A DNA stretch of 48,597 nucleotides from Flavobacteriaceae bacterium (GCA_947463515.1 CANHRI010000014.1:1-48597); one strand, 5' to 3'. Counted from the first letter of the stretch, positions 8,789 to 17,130 are shown. The notes: generated by a model not told the origin, from the letters alone. Numbers and translations: made by a program.

Positions 8789-10087
8789 ATGTCAATTATG
8801 GAACACCAAGATCACGAAATGAAAACCTTCTTTCAATCGAATACCGCCAAAATGATGCTGGTCGGTTTTCTCACGCTCGTACTTCTTATCCCGCTTTTCT
8901 TTGTGCAAGACCTCATCACCGAACGCAGCCAACGAAAACAAGAAGTGATTACCGAAACCACCGCCAAATGGGGAGGCGAGGTCTTTTGCTACGGCCCCAT
9001 GCTCAAAGTACCGTACTACGACAACACCACAAACCAACTGCAAACGGCTTACTTTTTTCCTGATAAGCTCACTACCGCGAGCGAGGTAAAAATGGCGCGT
9101 ACCCTCAAACGGAGTATTTACAAAGCCAATGTCTTTTCGGCAGCCATCACCTTTGAAGGACAGTTTGCCACCCCCGATTTTTCGGCACTTCCAATTCCCG
9201 CCGAGAACATCCGTTGGGAAGAAACACAAATCGTCTTCCAAACTACCAACATCAACAGCATCAACAGTGAAGTCAAAGTGAACGTCAACGGACAAAAAAT
9301 CGCCTTTGAACCCGTGGCAAGCAGCAAACCCAACAACACTATCGCAACGCTCGAAAGCGGACGTTTTCCAGCTACGCAACTCGCGGGAAAAACCTTCAAA
9401 ATGCAATTGAATTACAACGGAAGTCACGCCATCAGCTTTGTTCCCGTAGGCAAATCCACAAAGGCTACCCTCCAAAGCGACTGGCATTCGCCCAGTTTCT
9501 CGGGATACTTTTTACCCAGCACTCAAAACGCTAGCGCCAACGGATTTCAAGCTACCTGGCAGGTGCAACATTTCAACCGTCCGTTCAACCAACAACAATT
9601 TGGTCCCTTGCCCGACTTGAGCAAATACGCCTACAAAGTCGAACTTATCACGCCTGTCGACGAATACCAACAAAACGAACGGGCTTCCAAATACGGATTC
9701 CTGGTCATCGGTCTCACCTTTTTGGTCTTTTTCCTTATTCAAACACTCAGTAAAATCAACATCCACATCTTTCAATACAGCATGATTGGCATTGCATTGG
9801 TCCTCTTTTATGCCTTGCTCATCTCGATCACCGAACACAGCAGTTTCACCCTAGCCTACACCATTGCCGGCACTGCCATCGTGAGTATGATAACACTTTA
9901 TGCCTACTCGATACTCCAAAACCGAAAATTTCCCTTACTCATCGGGGGCGTCTTATCGCTCATTTACGCCTTCCTTTTTGTCATCATTCAACTCGAAGAT
10001 TACGCCCTCTTGGTAGGAAGTGTCGGTCTATTTGCCATCCTCGCGGCCGTCATGTTCTTTTCGCGAAAAATTGATTGGAGCAAGTAA
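8789..10087 (+). CDS. creD: CreD-family inner membrane protein
   Basis: 432 residues. An N-terminal membrane helix (about 20-40) is followed by the CreD hallmark R-SQRKQEVITETTAKWGG and YGPMLKVPY. Next comes a periplasmic beta-rich domain up to about residue 295, then five to six C-terminal helices. This is the layout and length (about 450) of E. coli CreD, an inner membrane protein tied to envelope integrity and colicin/beta-lactam responses under CreBC. No CreBC genes are present; here the gene is the last of an operon behind a palindromic operator and next to a small wHTH regulator. ATG 8789 is the first start; ATG 8798 (MEHQ) is an alternative. The family is clear, the molecular activity is unknown even in E. 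coli. Confidence 0.92.
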   Translation: MSIMEHQDHEMKTFFQSNTAKMMLVGFLTLVLLIPLFFVQDLITERSQRKQEVITETTAKWGGEVFCYGPMLKVPYYDNTTNQLQTAYFFPDKLTTASEVKMARTLKRSIYKANVFSAAITFEGQFATPDFSALPIPAENIRWEETQIVFQTTNINSINSEVKVNVNGQKIAFEPVASSKPNNTIATLESGRFPATQLAGKTFKMQLNYNGSHAISFVPVGKSTKATLQSDWHSPSFSGYFLPSTQNASANGFQATWQVQHFNRPFNQQQFGPLPDLSKYAYKVELITPVDEYQQNERASKYGFLVIGLTFLVFFLIQTLSKINIHIFQYSMIGIALVLFYALLISITEHSSFTLAYTIAGTAIVSMITLYAYSILQNRKFPLLIGGVLSLIYAFLFVIIQLEDYALLVGSVGLFAILAAVMFFSRKIDWSK

Positions 10088-10096
10088 CACCCTGCA

Positions 10097-10176
10097 CTCC
10101 ACCACCGTAGTCCTGCTATCCGCGCTACACGCCTCCCTTCGTCCGGCGGGGTAGCTTGCTCCTATCAGGGCTAGTG
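10097..10176 (-). repeat. Structured intergenic repeat, copy A (opposite orientation to copy B)
   Basis: Read on the minus strand, the ends are CTAGCCCTGATAG and GTAGCGCGGATAGCAGGA, matching the ends of copy B at 11738-11888. Between them lies an imperfect hairpin, GCTACcccGCC with GGCgtGTAGC. It sits between creD and the terminator shared with the sugar permease. I recall elements with such ends as frequent in Flavobacterium intergenic regions, but that is unverified. Confidence 0.6.
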
Positions 10177-10186
10177 TAGAAACGAC

Positions 10187-10222
10187 AAAACTCCGAAAGA
10201 ACCCAGTTCCTTCGGAGTTTTA
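10187..10222. terminator. Bidirectional terminator between creD and the sugar permease
   Basis: AAAACTCCGAA (10187-10197) pairs with TTCGGAGTTTT (10211-10221), and an inner GAAC/GTTC extends the stem. A and T runs on both sides let it serve both converging genes. Confidence 0.85.
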
Positions 10223-10242
10223 TAATAAACAATGAATACCTT

Positions 10243-11682
10243 TTAATGGCCGCTGCTCACCGAGGTGTCAAAGGCAATGCCTTGCTTTTTCAAAATACGG
10301 GTAACTTGCCACGCATAGAACGCTAAGTAAACAAAACACCCAACGCCTACGATATAACTGGCATGAATGGAAACTACATCGGCCAAATACCCTTGCAACA
10401 AACTCACCAAGCCGCCCCCCATAATCATCATAATCAAAAAGCTACTGCCTTGCGAGGTATGTTTTCCCAATCCGCTGATCGCCAAGGTAAAAATACAGGG
10501 CCATAAGGTACTGCAAAACAATCCCACCGAAGTAAAAGCATACACCGAAACCATACCGCGGGTAACCATTCCAATGGCCAAAGCCGTAATTCCAAGCATA
10601 GAGAAAATAAACAACATCCGCGCGGGATTTCCTTTACTAGCGATATCGGCTACAATTAATACTAAAATCACAACGCCGTAAATATAGAATGGCGTCAAAT
10701 CGTGATTCATCAATCGGTTGACGCCTAAAAACACTCCAAAAGCTAAATAAGGCGCGATAAAACGCAACACCTGACGCAGACTCATATTTTCAGTAAAAGC
10801 CTCTACGGCACCCGTCCATCGGCCAATCATTAAACTCGCCCAATACAACGAAATATACGGGGCAATATCTTGTGTTTTAAATCCCAAATCTTTTTCCATA
10901 TAGGCGGGCAAATTACTCGCCGTGGATACTTCAACACCCACATACACAAAAATAGCAATCATCCCGAGCACCAATTGCGGATAATGCAACGCCGAATTAC
11001 GTACTGTATTACTCACCGTAATTTCTTCTTCTACCACAGCGGCGGGTCGATCGGGAATACTTGATAATTTTAACAACAACGCGACCACCAAAAACGCAGC
11101 GCCCAATACCAAATAGGGAATTTTTACGCTTTCAATGTCCATGGTTGCTTTTTGGGCTGTAGGCGCTCCAAATATGGCAAAACTCACCAATAAGGGTCCG
11201 ATAGTCGTCCCCAAATTGTTGATTCCCCCGGCCAATGTTAACCGTTGCGACCCCGTATGTAACGGTCCCAAAGCAATGGCCAACGGATTGGCAACCGTTT
11301 GCTGCAAGGAAAATCCGAAAGCCACCACAAACAAGCCCGTAAGCATTAACGGAAACGATTTAGTATTGGCGGCAGGATAAAACAATAAGGTGCCGAGTGC
11401 CGAAATGGTTAACCCCAAGGCTAAAGCGTTTTTGTACCCAATGCGGTTGATCACATCCCCTCCAGAAACATACGATATCAAGAGGTAAACTATCGACCCC
11501 ACGGTGTAGGCAATGTAAAAGGCAACCGACACCAGCTGACTTTGCCAATTTTCGAGGGTAAAAGCATTCTTGAAAACAGGAATTAGAATATCGTTACTCG
11601 CCGCCACGAATCCCCAGAAAAAGAAGACACTAGCGAGTGGCACAAACTGCGCCCAATTGGTTTGAGTAGAAGGACTACGCAT
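10243..11682 (-). CDS. Sugar MFS permease, FHS family (FucP/GluP-like)
   Basis: 479 residues, about twelve membrane helices. Family marks are FFFWGFVAASNDILIP near residues 19-35 (FHS permeases have an FFxWGF..N-D start), FGFSLQQTVANPLA around residue 125 and the AGGINNLGTTIGP loop. FHS-family proteins are proton- or sodium-coupled symporters for fucose, glucose or galactose in the inner membrane. It lies downstream of, and in the same direction as, the GH97 glucosidase, with 209 bases between them, so glucose released by that enzyme is the likely substrate. A TATCTTTA sequence (11708-11715, minus strand) 26 bases upstream may be its own -7 element. Substrate specificity cannot be read from sequence. 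Confidence 0.92.
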   Translation of the reverse strand: MRSPSTQTNWAQFVPLASVFFFWGFVAASNDILIPVFKNAFTLENWQSQLVSVAFYIAYTVGSIVYLLISYVSGGDVINRIGYKNALALGLTISALGTLLFYPAANTKSFPLMLTGLFVVAFGFSLQQTVANPLAIALGPLHTGSQRLTLAGGINNLGTTIGPLLVSFAIFGAPTAQKATMDIESVKIPYLVLGAAFLVVALLLKLSSIPDRPAAVVEEEITVSNTVRNSALHYPQLVLGMIAIFVYVGVEVSTASNLPAYMEKDLGFKTQDIAPYISLYWASLMIGRWTGAVEAFTENMSLRQVLRFIAPYLAFGVFLGVNRLMNHDLTPFYIYGVVILVLIVADIASKGNPARMLFIFSMLGITALAIGMVTRGMVSVYAFTSVGLFCSTLWPCIFTLAISGLGKHTSQGSSFLIMMIMGGGLVSLLQGYLADVVSIHASYIVGVGCFVYLAFYAWQVTRILKKQGIAFDTSVSSGH

Positions 11683-11707
11683 AAGGTTTGTTTTTTGGTT
11701 TAGGTTT

Positions 11708-11715
11708 TAAAGATA
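11708..11715 (-). promoter_or_regulatory. Possible -7 element of the sugar permease
   Basis: TATCTTTA on the minus strand, one base off TAnnTTTG. The identical octamer occurs at the matching place upstream of the GH97 gene (14011-14018), which suggests shared control. No clear -33 element was found. Confidence 0.35.
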
Positions 11716-11737
11716 TTGAATTATTATGAAAAGCAAC

Positions 11738-11888
11738 TCCCCTAGCCCGGATAGCAACGGAAAGCCCGCGCGTGGTGATGGCTATTTTTGACCCAACGGC
11801 CGTAGCGACTTTAGGAGCTCAAGGGCTTTGGTCGTCAAAAAGCCAGAACGAGCGCGGCTTGCAGTGGATAGCCGGAAAAAGCTCCTGA
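11738..11888 (+). repeat. Structured intergenic repeat, copy B
   Basis: Ends CCTAGCCCGGATAGCAACGG and GGATAGCCGGAAAAAGCTCC enclose nested stems. AAGCCcGCGC (from about 11761) pairs with GCGCGGCTT (about 11851), and inside it GGCTaTTTTTGAC pairs with GTCgTCAAAAAGCC. The ends recur in reverse orientation at 10097-10176, so the two copies flank the permease gene. No ORF is present. It may be an RNA element, a transcription-ending structure or a mobile repeat of MITE/REP type. Confidence 0.65.
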
Positions 11889-11891
11889 ACC

Positions 11892-13991
11892 TTACGGAAT
11901 AGGTTCAAAACTCACTGCGGTTCCCCCGCCGGGAGCCAAACGCAAGGATAATTTGGACTTGGCGGTTACCGTCATCGTTTTGATTTCATACGCCTTGGGA
12001 TTGGTTTTCCAGTCGGCCTCTTTGGTATCTTGGTAGAGGATGGCTTTGTATTTTTTACCGGGGGTTAAGAAATCCAATTTGAGGGTCGTCGTACGCGCGT
12101 TTTCGTCGGTAATCGCACCCAAAAACCAGCGTTCTCCCTTTTTCTCTTTACGCGCTACGGTGAGATAATCGCCTGGCTCGGCCTCCAAATACTTCGAGTC
12201 CTGCCAATCGACGGCGACGTCTTTGATAAATTGAAACGCATCGAGGTGGCGTTCGTAGTTTTCGGGCAAATCGGCAGCCATTTGCAACGGAGAATACAAG
12301 GTAACATACAAGGCGAGTTGCTTGGCAAGCGTGGTGTGGACTTGCTCCGATTTGGATTTGTCGTAGTAACTCATTTTGATTTCAAAAATCCCAGGCGTAT
12401 AATCCATTGGACCCCCCAACAAACGGGTAAAGGGTAAAATCGTTTCGTGCATGGGCGGATTACCCACACTCCAAGCATTGAATTCATTGCCGCGTGCCGC
12501 CTCAGCAGCGATGTAGTTTGGATACGTTCGATGATAGCCCGTGGGTCGCGAACTCTCATGTGAATTGATCATAAGTTTGAAATCGGCAGCGCGACGGGCC
12601 ACAAAATTATAGTGGTTGACCATGGTTTGACCGTCGTGAAACTCCCCCCGCGGAATAATACGTCCCACATAGCCCGATTTTACCGCTGGGTATCCATAGT
12701 CTTTCATCAACTGGAACGCGCGGTCGAGGTGCCGTTCGTAATTGGCTACCGAACCCGAGGTTTCATGATGCATAATCATTTTGACGCCTTTGGCTTGGGC
12801 ATAGGCATTTACCACTTTAAGGTCAAAATCGGGATACGGCGTGACAAAATCAAACACATCCTCTTTCCAATTGCCAAACCAGTCTTCCCAGCCGGTATTC
12901 CAACCTTCGACCAAAACTCCATCAAAACCGTGTTTGGCGGCAAAGTCGATATAGCGTTTTACATTTTCGGTGGTGGCTCCATGGCGACCTGAGGGTTTGA
13001 GTGATCCATCGGCGGCGTTTTGCGCATTTTGCGACCCGGCGTAGTCCCATGTAGATTTTCCTATATGCATTTCCCACCAAATACCCACGTATTTCATGGG
13101 TTTGATGTAGGAGACATCGCTGATTTTACAGGGTTCATTCAAACTGAGAATCATGCGTGAGGATACAATTTTTCGGGCATCATCGTGGACAAAGATCGTG
13201 CGCCAAGGCGTTACTGCTGGGGTTTGCAAATAGACTTTGTCGCCCAAGGCATTAGGAACGAGATGCGACGTTAAGCGGTACGTGTTGGGCTGTACCTCCA
13301 AATGCATCACGGGATAATTGACTACGGCGGCTTCAAAAATATTGAGGTATAGTCCTTGCTTTGTTTTCATCATCAACGGCGCTTGCACGCGTTGGTTGCT
13401 GCGAATGGTTTTTAGTCCAATACCATTGTTCATATCGATTTTTGCCCCGTCGATATCGGCAAAAAAGGTTTCGTTATAGGCATATTCTTGACTGTCGTAG
13501 TCGCCTGGAATCCAGAACGTTTTATGATTGCCATTCAAATTAAATTGCGTCAATTCGTCTTCAATAACAAAATAATTGAGCTGCAGCTGTTTGGGAAATT
13601 CATATCGGAACGCGACACCTTCGTCGTAAACCTTAAAAATAAGATTTAGCAAACGACCTGTGCTGGCTTGCCGAAGCGCTACGGTAAGTTGGGTGTAGTG
13701 GTTTGGAATTTCGGCGGTTTCTCCCAATACAGGCGACCAAGGTTCGTTGAAAACGTTGGATTCGGTTTTCAGGACTTCGAATCCTTCGGTCAAGGCAGGT
13801 AAATCCTTGATGCGCATCCCCAACGTAGACGGAAGTACGACATCTTGGGTTTTAAATCGAACACTGTAGGCCGGTTGTCCTTTGTCGGTTAATTGAAAAG
13901 TAAGAGACAGATGGCCTCCTGGAGCGGTTACGGTTTGAGCAGAAGTTACGGCCAGGACGAAAAAGCCAAGCCATCCAAAAAAACGTTTCAT
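11892..13991 (-). CDS. Glycoside hydrolase family 97, SusB-type inverting alpha-glucosidase
   Basis: 699 residues: signal peptide (MKRFF..TSAQ, about 19), an N-terminal beta-sandwich to about 290, a TIM barrel, and a small C-terminal beta domain from about 600. Catalytic and calcium-binding glutamates are visible: E410 (MHHETSG), E479 (SHESSRPTG), E497 and E503 (ARGNEFNAW). Their spacing (69, 18, 6) equals that of SusB E439, E508, E526 and E532, so this is the inverting branch and not the retaining one with an Asp nucleophile. The enzyme should release glucose from alpha-linked oligosaccharides in the periplasm or at the outer membrane. The FHS sugar permease follows in the same direction. 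No SusC/D pair is in the window. Confidence 0.95.
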   Translation of the reverse strand: MKRFFGWLGFFVLAVTSAQTVTAPGGHLSLTFQLTDKGQPAYSVRFKTQDVVLPSTLGMRIKDLPALTEGFEVLKTESNVFNEPWSPVLGETAEIPNHYTQLTVALRQASTGRLLNLIFKVYDEGVAFRYEFPKQLQLNYFVIEDELTQFNLNGNHKTFWIPGDYDSQEYAYNETFFADIDGAKIDMNNGIGLKTIRSNQRVQAPLMMKTKQGLYLNIFEAAVVNYPVMHLEVQPNTYRLTSHLVPNALGDKVYLQTPAVTPWRTIFVHDDARKIVSSRMILSLNEPCKISDVSYIKPMKYVGIWWEMHIGKSTWDYAGSQNAQNAADGSLKPSGRHGATTENVKRYIDFAAKHGFDGVLVEGWNTGWEDWFGNWKEDVFDFVTPYPDFDLKVVNAYAQAKGVKMIMHHETSGSVANYERHLDRAFQLMKDYGYPAVKSGYVGRIIPRGEFHDGQTMVNHYNFVARRAADFKLMINSHESSRPTGYHRTYPNYIAAEAARGNEFNAWSVGNPPMHETILPFTRLLGGPMDYTPGIFEIKMSYYDKSKSEQVHTTLAKQLALYVTLYSPLQMAADLPENYERHLDAFQFIKDVAVDWQDSKYLEAEPGDYLTVARKEKKGERWFLGAITDENARTTTLKLDFLTPGKKYKAILYQDTKEADWKTNPKAYEIKTMTVTAKSKLSLRLAPGGGTAVSFEPIP

Positions 13992-14010
13992 ACGAATGCA
14001 TTTAAAAGGC

Positions 14011-14018
14011 TAAAGATA
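14011..14018 (-). promoter_or_regulatory. Possible -7 element of the GH97 gene
   Basis: TATCTTTA on the minus strand, 20 bases before the start at 13991. It is the same octamer as before the permease. Confidence 0.35.
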
Positions 14019-14035
14019 CCATAACCGAGGGAAAT

Positions 14036-14062
14036 AAAAAATCCCGAGTGCGAACTCAGGAT
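14036..14062 (-). terminator. Terminator after the saccharopine/alanine dehydrogenase-like gene
   Basis: On the minus strand AATCCTGAGT-TCGC-ACTCGGGATT, one mismatched pair, is followed by a T run. It begins nine bases after the stop at 14071. Confidence 0.85.
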
Positions 14063-14070
14063 TGTATATT

Positions 14071-15273
14071 TTAATTTCCGTCAACGTAGTCTTGCAAGTA
14101 AGCAAATCGCGGCGTCAACTGTCCGTTTTCGGTCATCTTGGCGCGTTGCAGTATACCGTCTTTATCGCCGTTAAAAAAGGCAGGGACAACGTGTTCCATA
14201 AACATTTCGCCAAATCCTTCGCTCGCATCTTTGGGCAATTCACAGGGTAAATTATCGACCGACATGACCATAATCGCTCCGGGATGGGTGTAGGGCACTT
14301 CGCGATGTTCTTGCGGCAAGTATCCCATAAACGGATCGGCGATGGTCGTAGCCCGGGTAGTACACGCAATGGGTCCGTTAACATCACACGAAATATCAGC
14401 AACCACTTTGAGTTTGCAATCGGGGGCTTGCAGCATGGTTTGGGTGAGAATATCCGGGGAACCGTTGGCGTGAAAATGGCCTGTCATAAACACATCGGCG
14501 ACTTTGGTAAACCGCTCAAAATGGGAAGTGTAGGCTTCGGGATGGGAATAAAAATCATTCTTACCGAGGTTTTGTCCGTCCAAACGAACGTTGTAATCCA
14601 TCACATCAATATGCGTATACACGGGTTCGGTGTAGGTTTTGGTCAAGAAATCATCGACGGAAACCGATTTCATTTTCATGCCGTCTAAAATTTCTTTGGC
14701 GCCCATACCGACTTTTCCTTTGCCAGTCAATACAATTTTGATGTTTGGCAATAGGATACGCTTCAACCGCGCAATAAGATCGTCTTTACTCTGAAGGGTC
14801 TCGGCTTTGGGAAGGGTGAACAATTCGTATTTGATGCCAAATCCTCTAAACCCGTTGTATGCGCCCACTATACCCGCATAACGTCCAAATCCGATGAGAC
14901 GTTTGTTTTGGGCATCGACGATGGTTTCGTGGTCATAGAGTTCGATTTTTTTGGCTAAAATGGCCTGCAACAAAGCACGGTTGTAGGGTTGTTTTTTGAT
15001 CGTGTGCGAAAAAAAGAAATACTTTTTTCCAGGCAATAACGCGTCCATTGGAATTTCTTTCACTCCGAAAAGCACATCGCAGTCCTGCATATCGGTGGTC
15101 ACTTCGAGTCCCAACGTGCGGTAAGCGTCGTCGGGAAACACGCGGATATCGGAGGATTCCACTTTGATACGAACATCAGAATGTGCTTGTTGTAACCGGA
15201 CCAATTCTTCGGGGGTAAAAACCACGCGACGATCGGGAGGTGACTTGCGTTCTTTTACGATACCAAATACCAT
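14071..15273 (-). CDS. Saccharopine dehydrogenase (Lys1-like) / alanine dehydrogenase superfamily oxidoreductase
   Basis: 400 residues. The N-terminal AlaDH/PNT-type domain has RRVVFTPEE (residues 15-23). Two residues match the yeast Lys1 proton-transfer pair in place and spacing: K72 (FGVKEIP) and H90 (FSHTIKKQ), against K77 and H96. The central Rossmann part has VLTGKGKVGMGA (about 182-193), and ADISCDVNGPI follows. Lys1 converts saccharopine to lysine and 2-oxoglutarate with NAD+. Bacteroidetes are thought to make lysine by the diaminopimelate route and no other lysine gene is nearby, so the true substrate is uncertain. The gene has a full-consensus promoter at 15304-15334 and its own terminator, so it is transcribed alone. 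Family secure, specificity open. Confidence 0.85.
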   Translation of the reverse strand: MVFGIVKERKSPPDRRVVFTPEELVRLQQAHSDVRIKVESSDIRVFPDDAYRTLGLEVTTDMQDCDVLFGVKEIPMDALLPGKKYFFFSHTIKKQPYNRALLQAILAKKIELYDHETIVDAQNKRLIGFGRYAGIVGAYNGFRGFGIKYELFTLPKAETLQSKDDLIARLKRILLPNIKIVLTGKGKVGMGAKEILDGMKMKSVSVDDFLTKTYTEPVYTHIDVMDYNVRLDGQNLGKNDFYSHPEAYTSHFERFTKVADVFMTGHFHANGSPDILTQTMLQAPDCKLKVVADISCDVNGPIACTTRATTIADPFMGYLPQEHREVPYTHPGAIMVMSVDNLPCELPKDASEGFGEMFMEHVVPAFFNGDKDGILQRAKMTENGQLTPRFAYLQDYVDGN

Positions 15274-15303
15274 AGCTATTGCCTATTTTAAATTGAATGC
15301 GCC

Positions 15304-15334
15304 CAAAAGTACGGGTAACGAAATCGATTTCAAA
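15304..15334 (-). promoter_or_regulatory. Full-consensus Bacteroidetes promoter for the dehydrogenase gene
   Basis: On the minus strand TTTG (15334-15331), a 19-base spacer, then TACTTTTG (15311-15304). This fits TTTG-N19-TAnnTTTG and ends 31 bases before the ATG at 15273. Confidence 0.75.
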
Positions 15335-15451
15335 ACTTTTACCAAAAATTCATTTTACGATGGTTCCTTCATTATCAATCGCTTACAAGCGATGTTAATA
15401 ATTTTGTTAGTTTTTAGCTTTTTTCAAAAATAAAAGCGCGTTCTCGGTACT

Positions 15452-15459
15452 TATATTTG
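15452..15459 (+). promoter_or_regulatory. -7 element of the serine hydrolase gene
   Basis: TATATTTG fits TAnnTTTG, 22 bases before the ATG at 15482. A -33 element is not obvious in the T-rich stretch upstream. Confidence 0.5.
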
Positions 15460-15481
15460 TTTTTTTTCGAACAGATTCATC

Positions 15482-16669
15482 ATGCGAAAGCACTACTTAT
15501 ATACGGTACTAACCACCGCTTTACTCTTCATCGGTTGTCAACAATCGGGGGGGCAGCAAAAGGAACATACAGGCCCCGAATACGCGATGGTTCCTGCTTC
15601 CGATTCGTTACCAAAATTGGCTGAGAATTTTAAAAATGTCAAACGTAACGAAATCGAGAAGTACATTAAAAAGTTTTTCAACAACCAATTTGAAAACATT
15701 TGTTTTTTGGTGGCCAAAAATGGAGAAATCATATACGAACGTTACGAAGGTTATGCCGATAAGGAGCAAAACGTACTCAATGCGGAAAATACGCCTTTGC
15801 ATATTGCATCGGTGAGTAAAGTATTGACAGCCACGGCTATTTTAAAACTTATCGATGCCAAGAAACTCACCTTAGACCAGAAGTTGACCACCTTATTCCC
15901 TGGGTTTCCATACAAAGACGTGACCATTCGTACGCTTTTAAATCACCGCAGTGGCATGAAAAAATACAATTATTTTTGTGACGATGCTAAAATTTGGGGA
16001 CGCAAAAAGACCTTGACGAACAAAGACTTGCTGCACATTTTGATGACAAAAAATATCCCATTGGAAACCAAAACCGATACGCATTTCAGTTACAACAACA
16101 CCAATTATGCCCTACTGGCTTTAGTGATTGAAAAAATTACGGGTAAAAAATACCGTGACGCGATGAAAGAAATCATTTTTGATCCCCTAGGAATGTCCCA
16201 TACCTTTGTTTTTGATGAGGAAACGCCCAAAGAAAAAGCGACTCCTTCATACAAATACAATTATGTGAAATATGGTTTTGATTTTTTGGATGCAGTGTAT
16301 GGAGACAAAAACATCTATTCGACCCCAAGGGATTTATTAAAATTTGACTTAGCCCGCAACGCCCCCGGATTTTTGAGTCCTGATCTTCTTCAACAAGTCT
16401 TCAAAGGCTACAGTTATGAAGCTAAGGGAGAGAAAAACTATGGTTTAGGCATTCGTTTACGGGAATGGGCCTCGGGACAAAAACTGTTTTACCACAACGG
16501 CTGGTGGCATGGGAACACCTCGAGTTATATTTCATTACGCGAGGAAAATACGGTCATTATTGCCTTGTCGAATAAGTATACCAAGAAAACGTATCAGCTG
16601 AAAAACTTATCCGCATTGTTTGGTAATTATCCTTTTGCGCTTGGCGACACCGCCACGAATGGCGACTAA
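15482..16669 (+). CDS. Beta-lactamase-fold serine hydrolase, lipoprotein
   Basis: 395 residues. The N-terminus has a lipobox ending FIGC (C19), so the mature protein is expected on a membrane lipid anchor. The PF00144 motifs are present: S110-V-S-K113 (the SxxK nucleophile), Y204-N-N206 (the YxN motif, in SYNNTNYALL), and HNG within FYHNGWWHGNTS near residue 338. The family includes class C beta-lactamases, D-Ala carboxypeptidases and esterases. A LNHRSGM motif between them (about 154-160) is typical of the esterase/peptidase members. A role in peptidoglycan or peptide hydrolysis is inference; nothing points to drug resistance. It is transcribed alone from a -7 element at 15452 and ends just before the tmRNA promoter. 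Confidence 0.9.
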   Translation: MRKHYLYTVLTTALLFIGCQQSGGQQKEHTGPEYAMVPASDSLPKLAENFKNVKRNEIEKYIKKFFNNQFENICFLVAKNGEIIYERYEGYADKEQNVLNAENTPLHIASVSKVLTATAILKLIDAKKLTLDQKLTTLFPGFPYKDVTIRTLLNHRSGMKKYNYFCDDAKIWGRKKTLTNKDLLHILMTKNIPLETKTDTHFSYNNTNYALLALVIEKITGKKYRDAMKEIIFDPLGMSHTFVFDEETPKEKATPSYKYNYVKYGFDFLDAVYGDKNIYSTPRDLLKFDLARNAPGFLSPDLLQQVFKGYSYEAKGEKNYGLGIRLREWASGQKLFYHNGWWHGNTSSYISLREENTVIIALSNKYTKKTYQLKNLSALFGNYPFALGDTATNGD

Positions 16670-16698
16670 ACAATTTTTCAATTTCTAGGAACTTTATG

Positions 16699-16706
16699 TA
16701 CCTTTG
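16699..16706 (+). promoter_or_regulatory. -7 element of the tmRNA gene
   Basis: TACCTTTG, perfect TAnnTTTG, 28 bases before the mature 5' end at 16735. This allows a short 5' leader for RNase P to remove. Confidence 0.65.
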
Positions 16707-16734
16707 CGTTCCCATTCAAGTTTGGGTTCACTAT

Positions 16735-17129
16735 GGGGTCGACTGGTTTTGACAGCAAGTGGAATTGAATCGTAAGCACGTCGAGCCTTGTACTTTTGGC
16801 TCGTTAATCCAAAGGTACGACTTTATAAACGGCGAAAATAATTACGCTTTAGCTGCTTAATCCGAAGTTTAGTACGATTGGCCTAGTCTCGTCAAGGACG
16901 AGAAGCTAGATTCACCTCAAAAGCCTTGGTTTATGGCGGTTGGTACAGGTGAACCGTAAAAGTAAACCTAGGAAAGGTAATGCTTTGAATCCTTTCTGAC
17001 ATTGATAAAGCTAAGCAAAAAGTGGCAGTTCTTGGCCTTGCTTTTTGACGAAAATTCAATCGAGAACTAAGCGTGTAGAAAGCTATTGGATTGCTTGTTT
17101 GGACCCGAGTTCGATTCTCGGCGACTCCA
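16735..17129 (+). ncRNA. ssrA: tmRNA (transfer-messenger RNA)
   Basis: The 5' end GGGGTCGACTGG pairs with the 3' end CGACTCC (17122-17128), forming the tRNA-like acceptor stem with one G-U pair. The T arm, GACCCGAGTTCGATTCTCGG, lies at about 17102-17121. The internal reading frame at 16831-16860 reads GENNYALAA then TAA, the Bacteroidetes type of degradation tag, with GGC as the resume codon. The 3' CCA is not fully encoded: the sequence after the pairing C is ACAA, so CCA must be added. The RNA rescues stalled ribosomes together with SmpB and tags nascent chains for proteolysis. It is not circularly permuted: both ends are adjacent in the normal order. A strong terminator follows. Confidence 0.97.
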
Positions 17130-17130
17130 C

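Noticed and set aside
15164..15433. 89-residue plus-strand frame over the 5' end of the dehydrogenase gene
   Set aside because: It runs against a well-supported coding gene and its promoter; the composition is not protein-like.
15482..16669. Beta-lactamase resistance gene
   Set aside because: The motifs show only the general serine hydrolase fold; it is a lipoprotein with esterase/peptidase-like loops and nothing indicates lactam hydrolysis.
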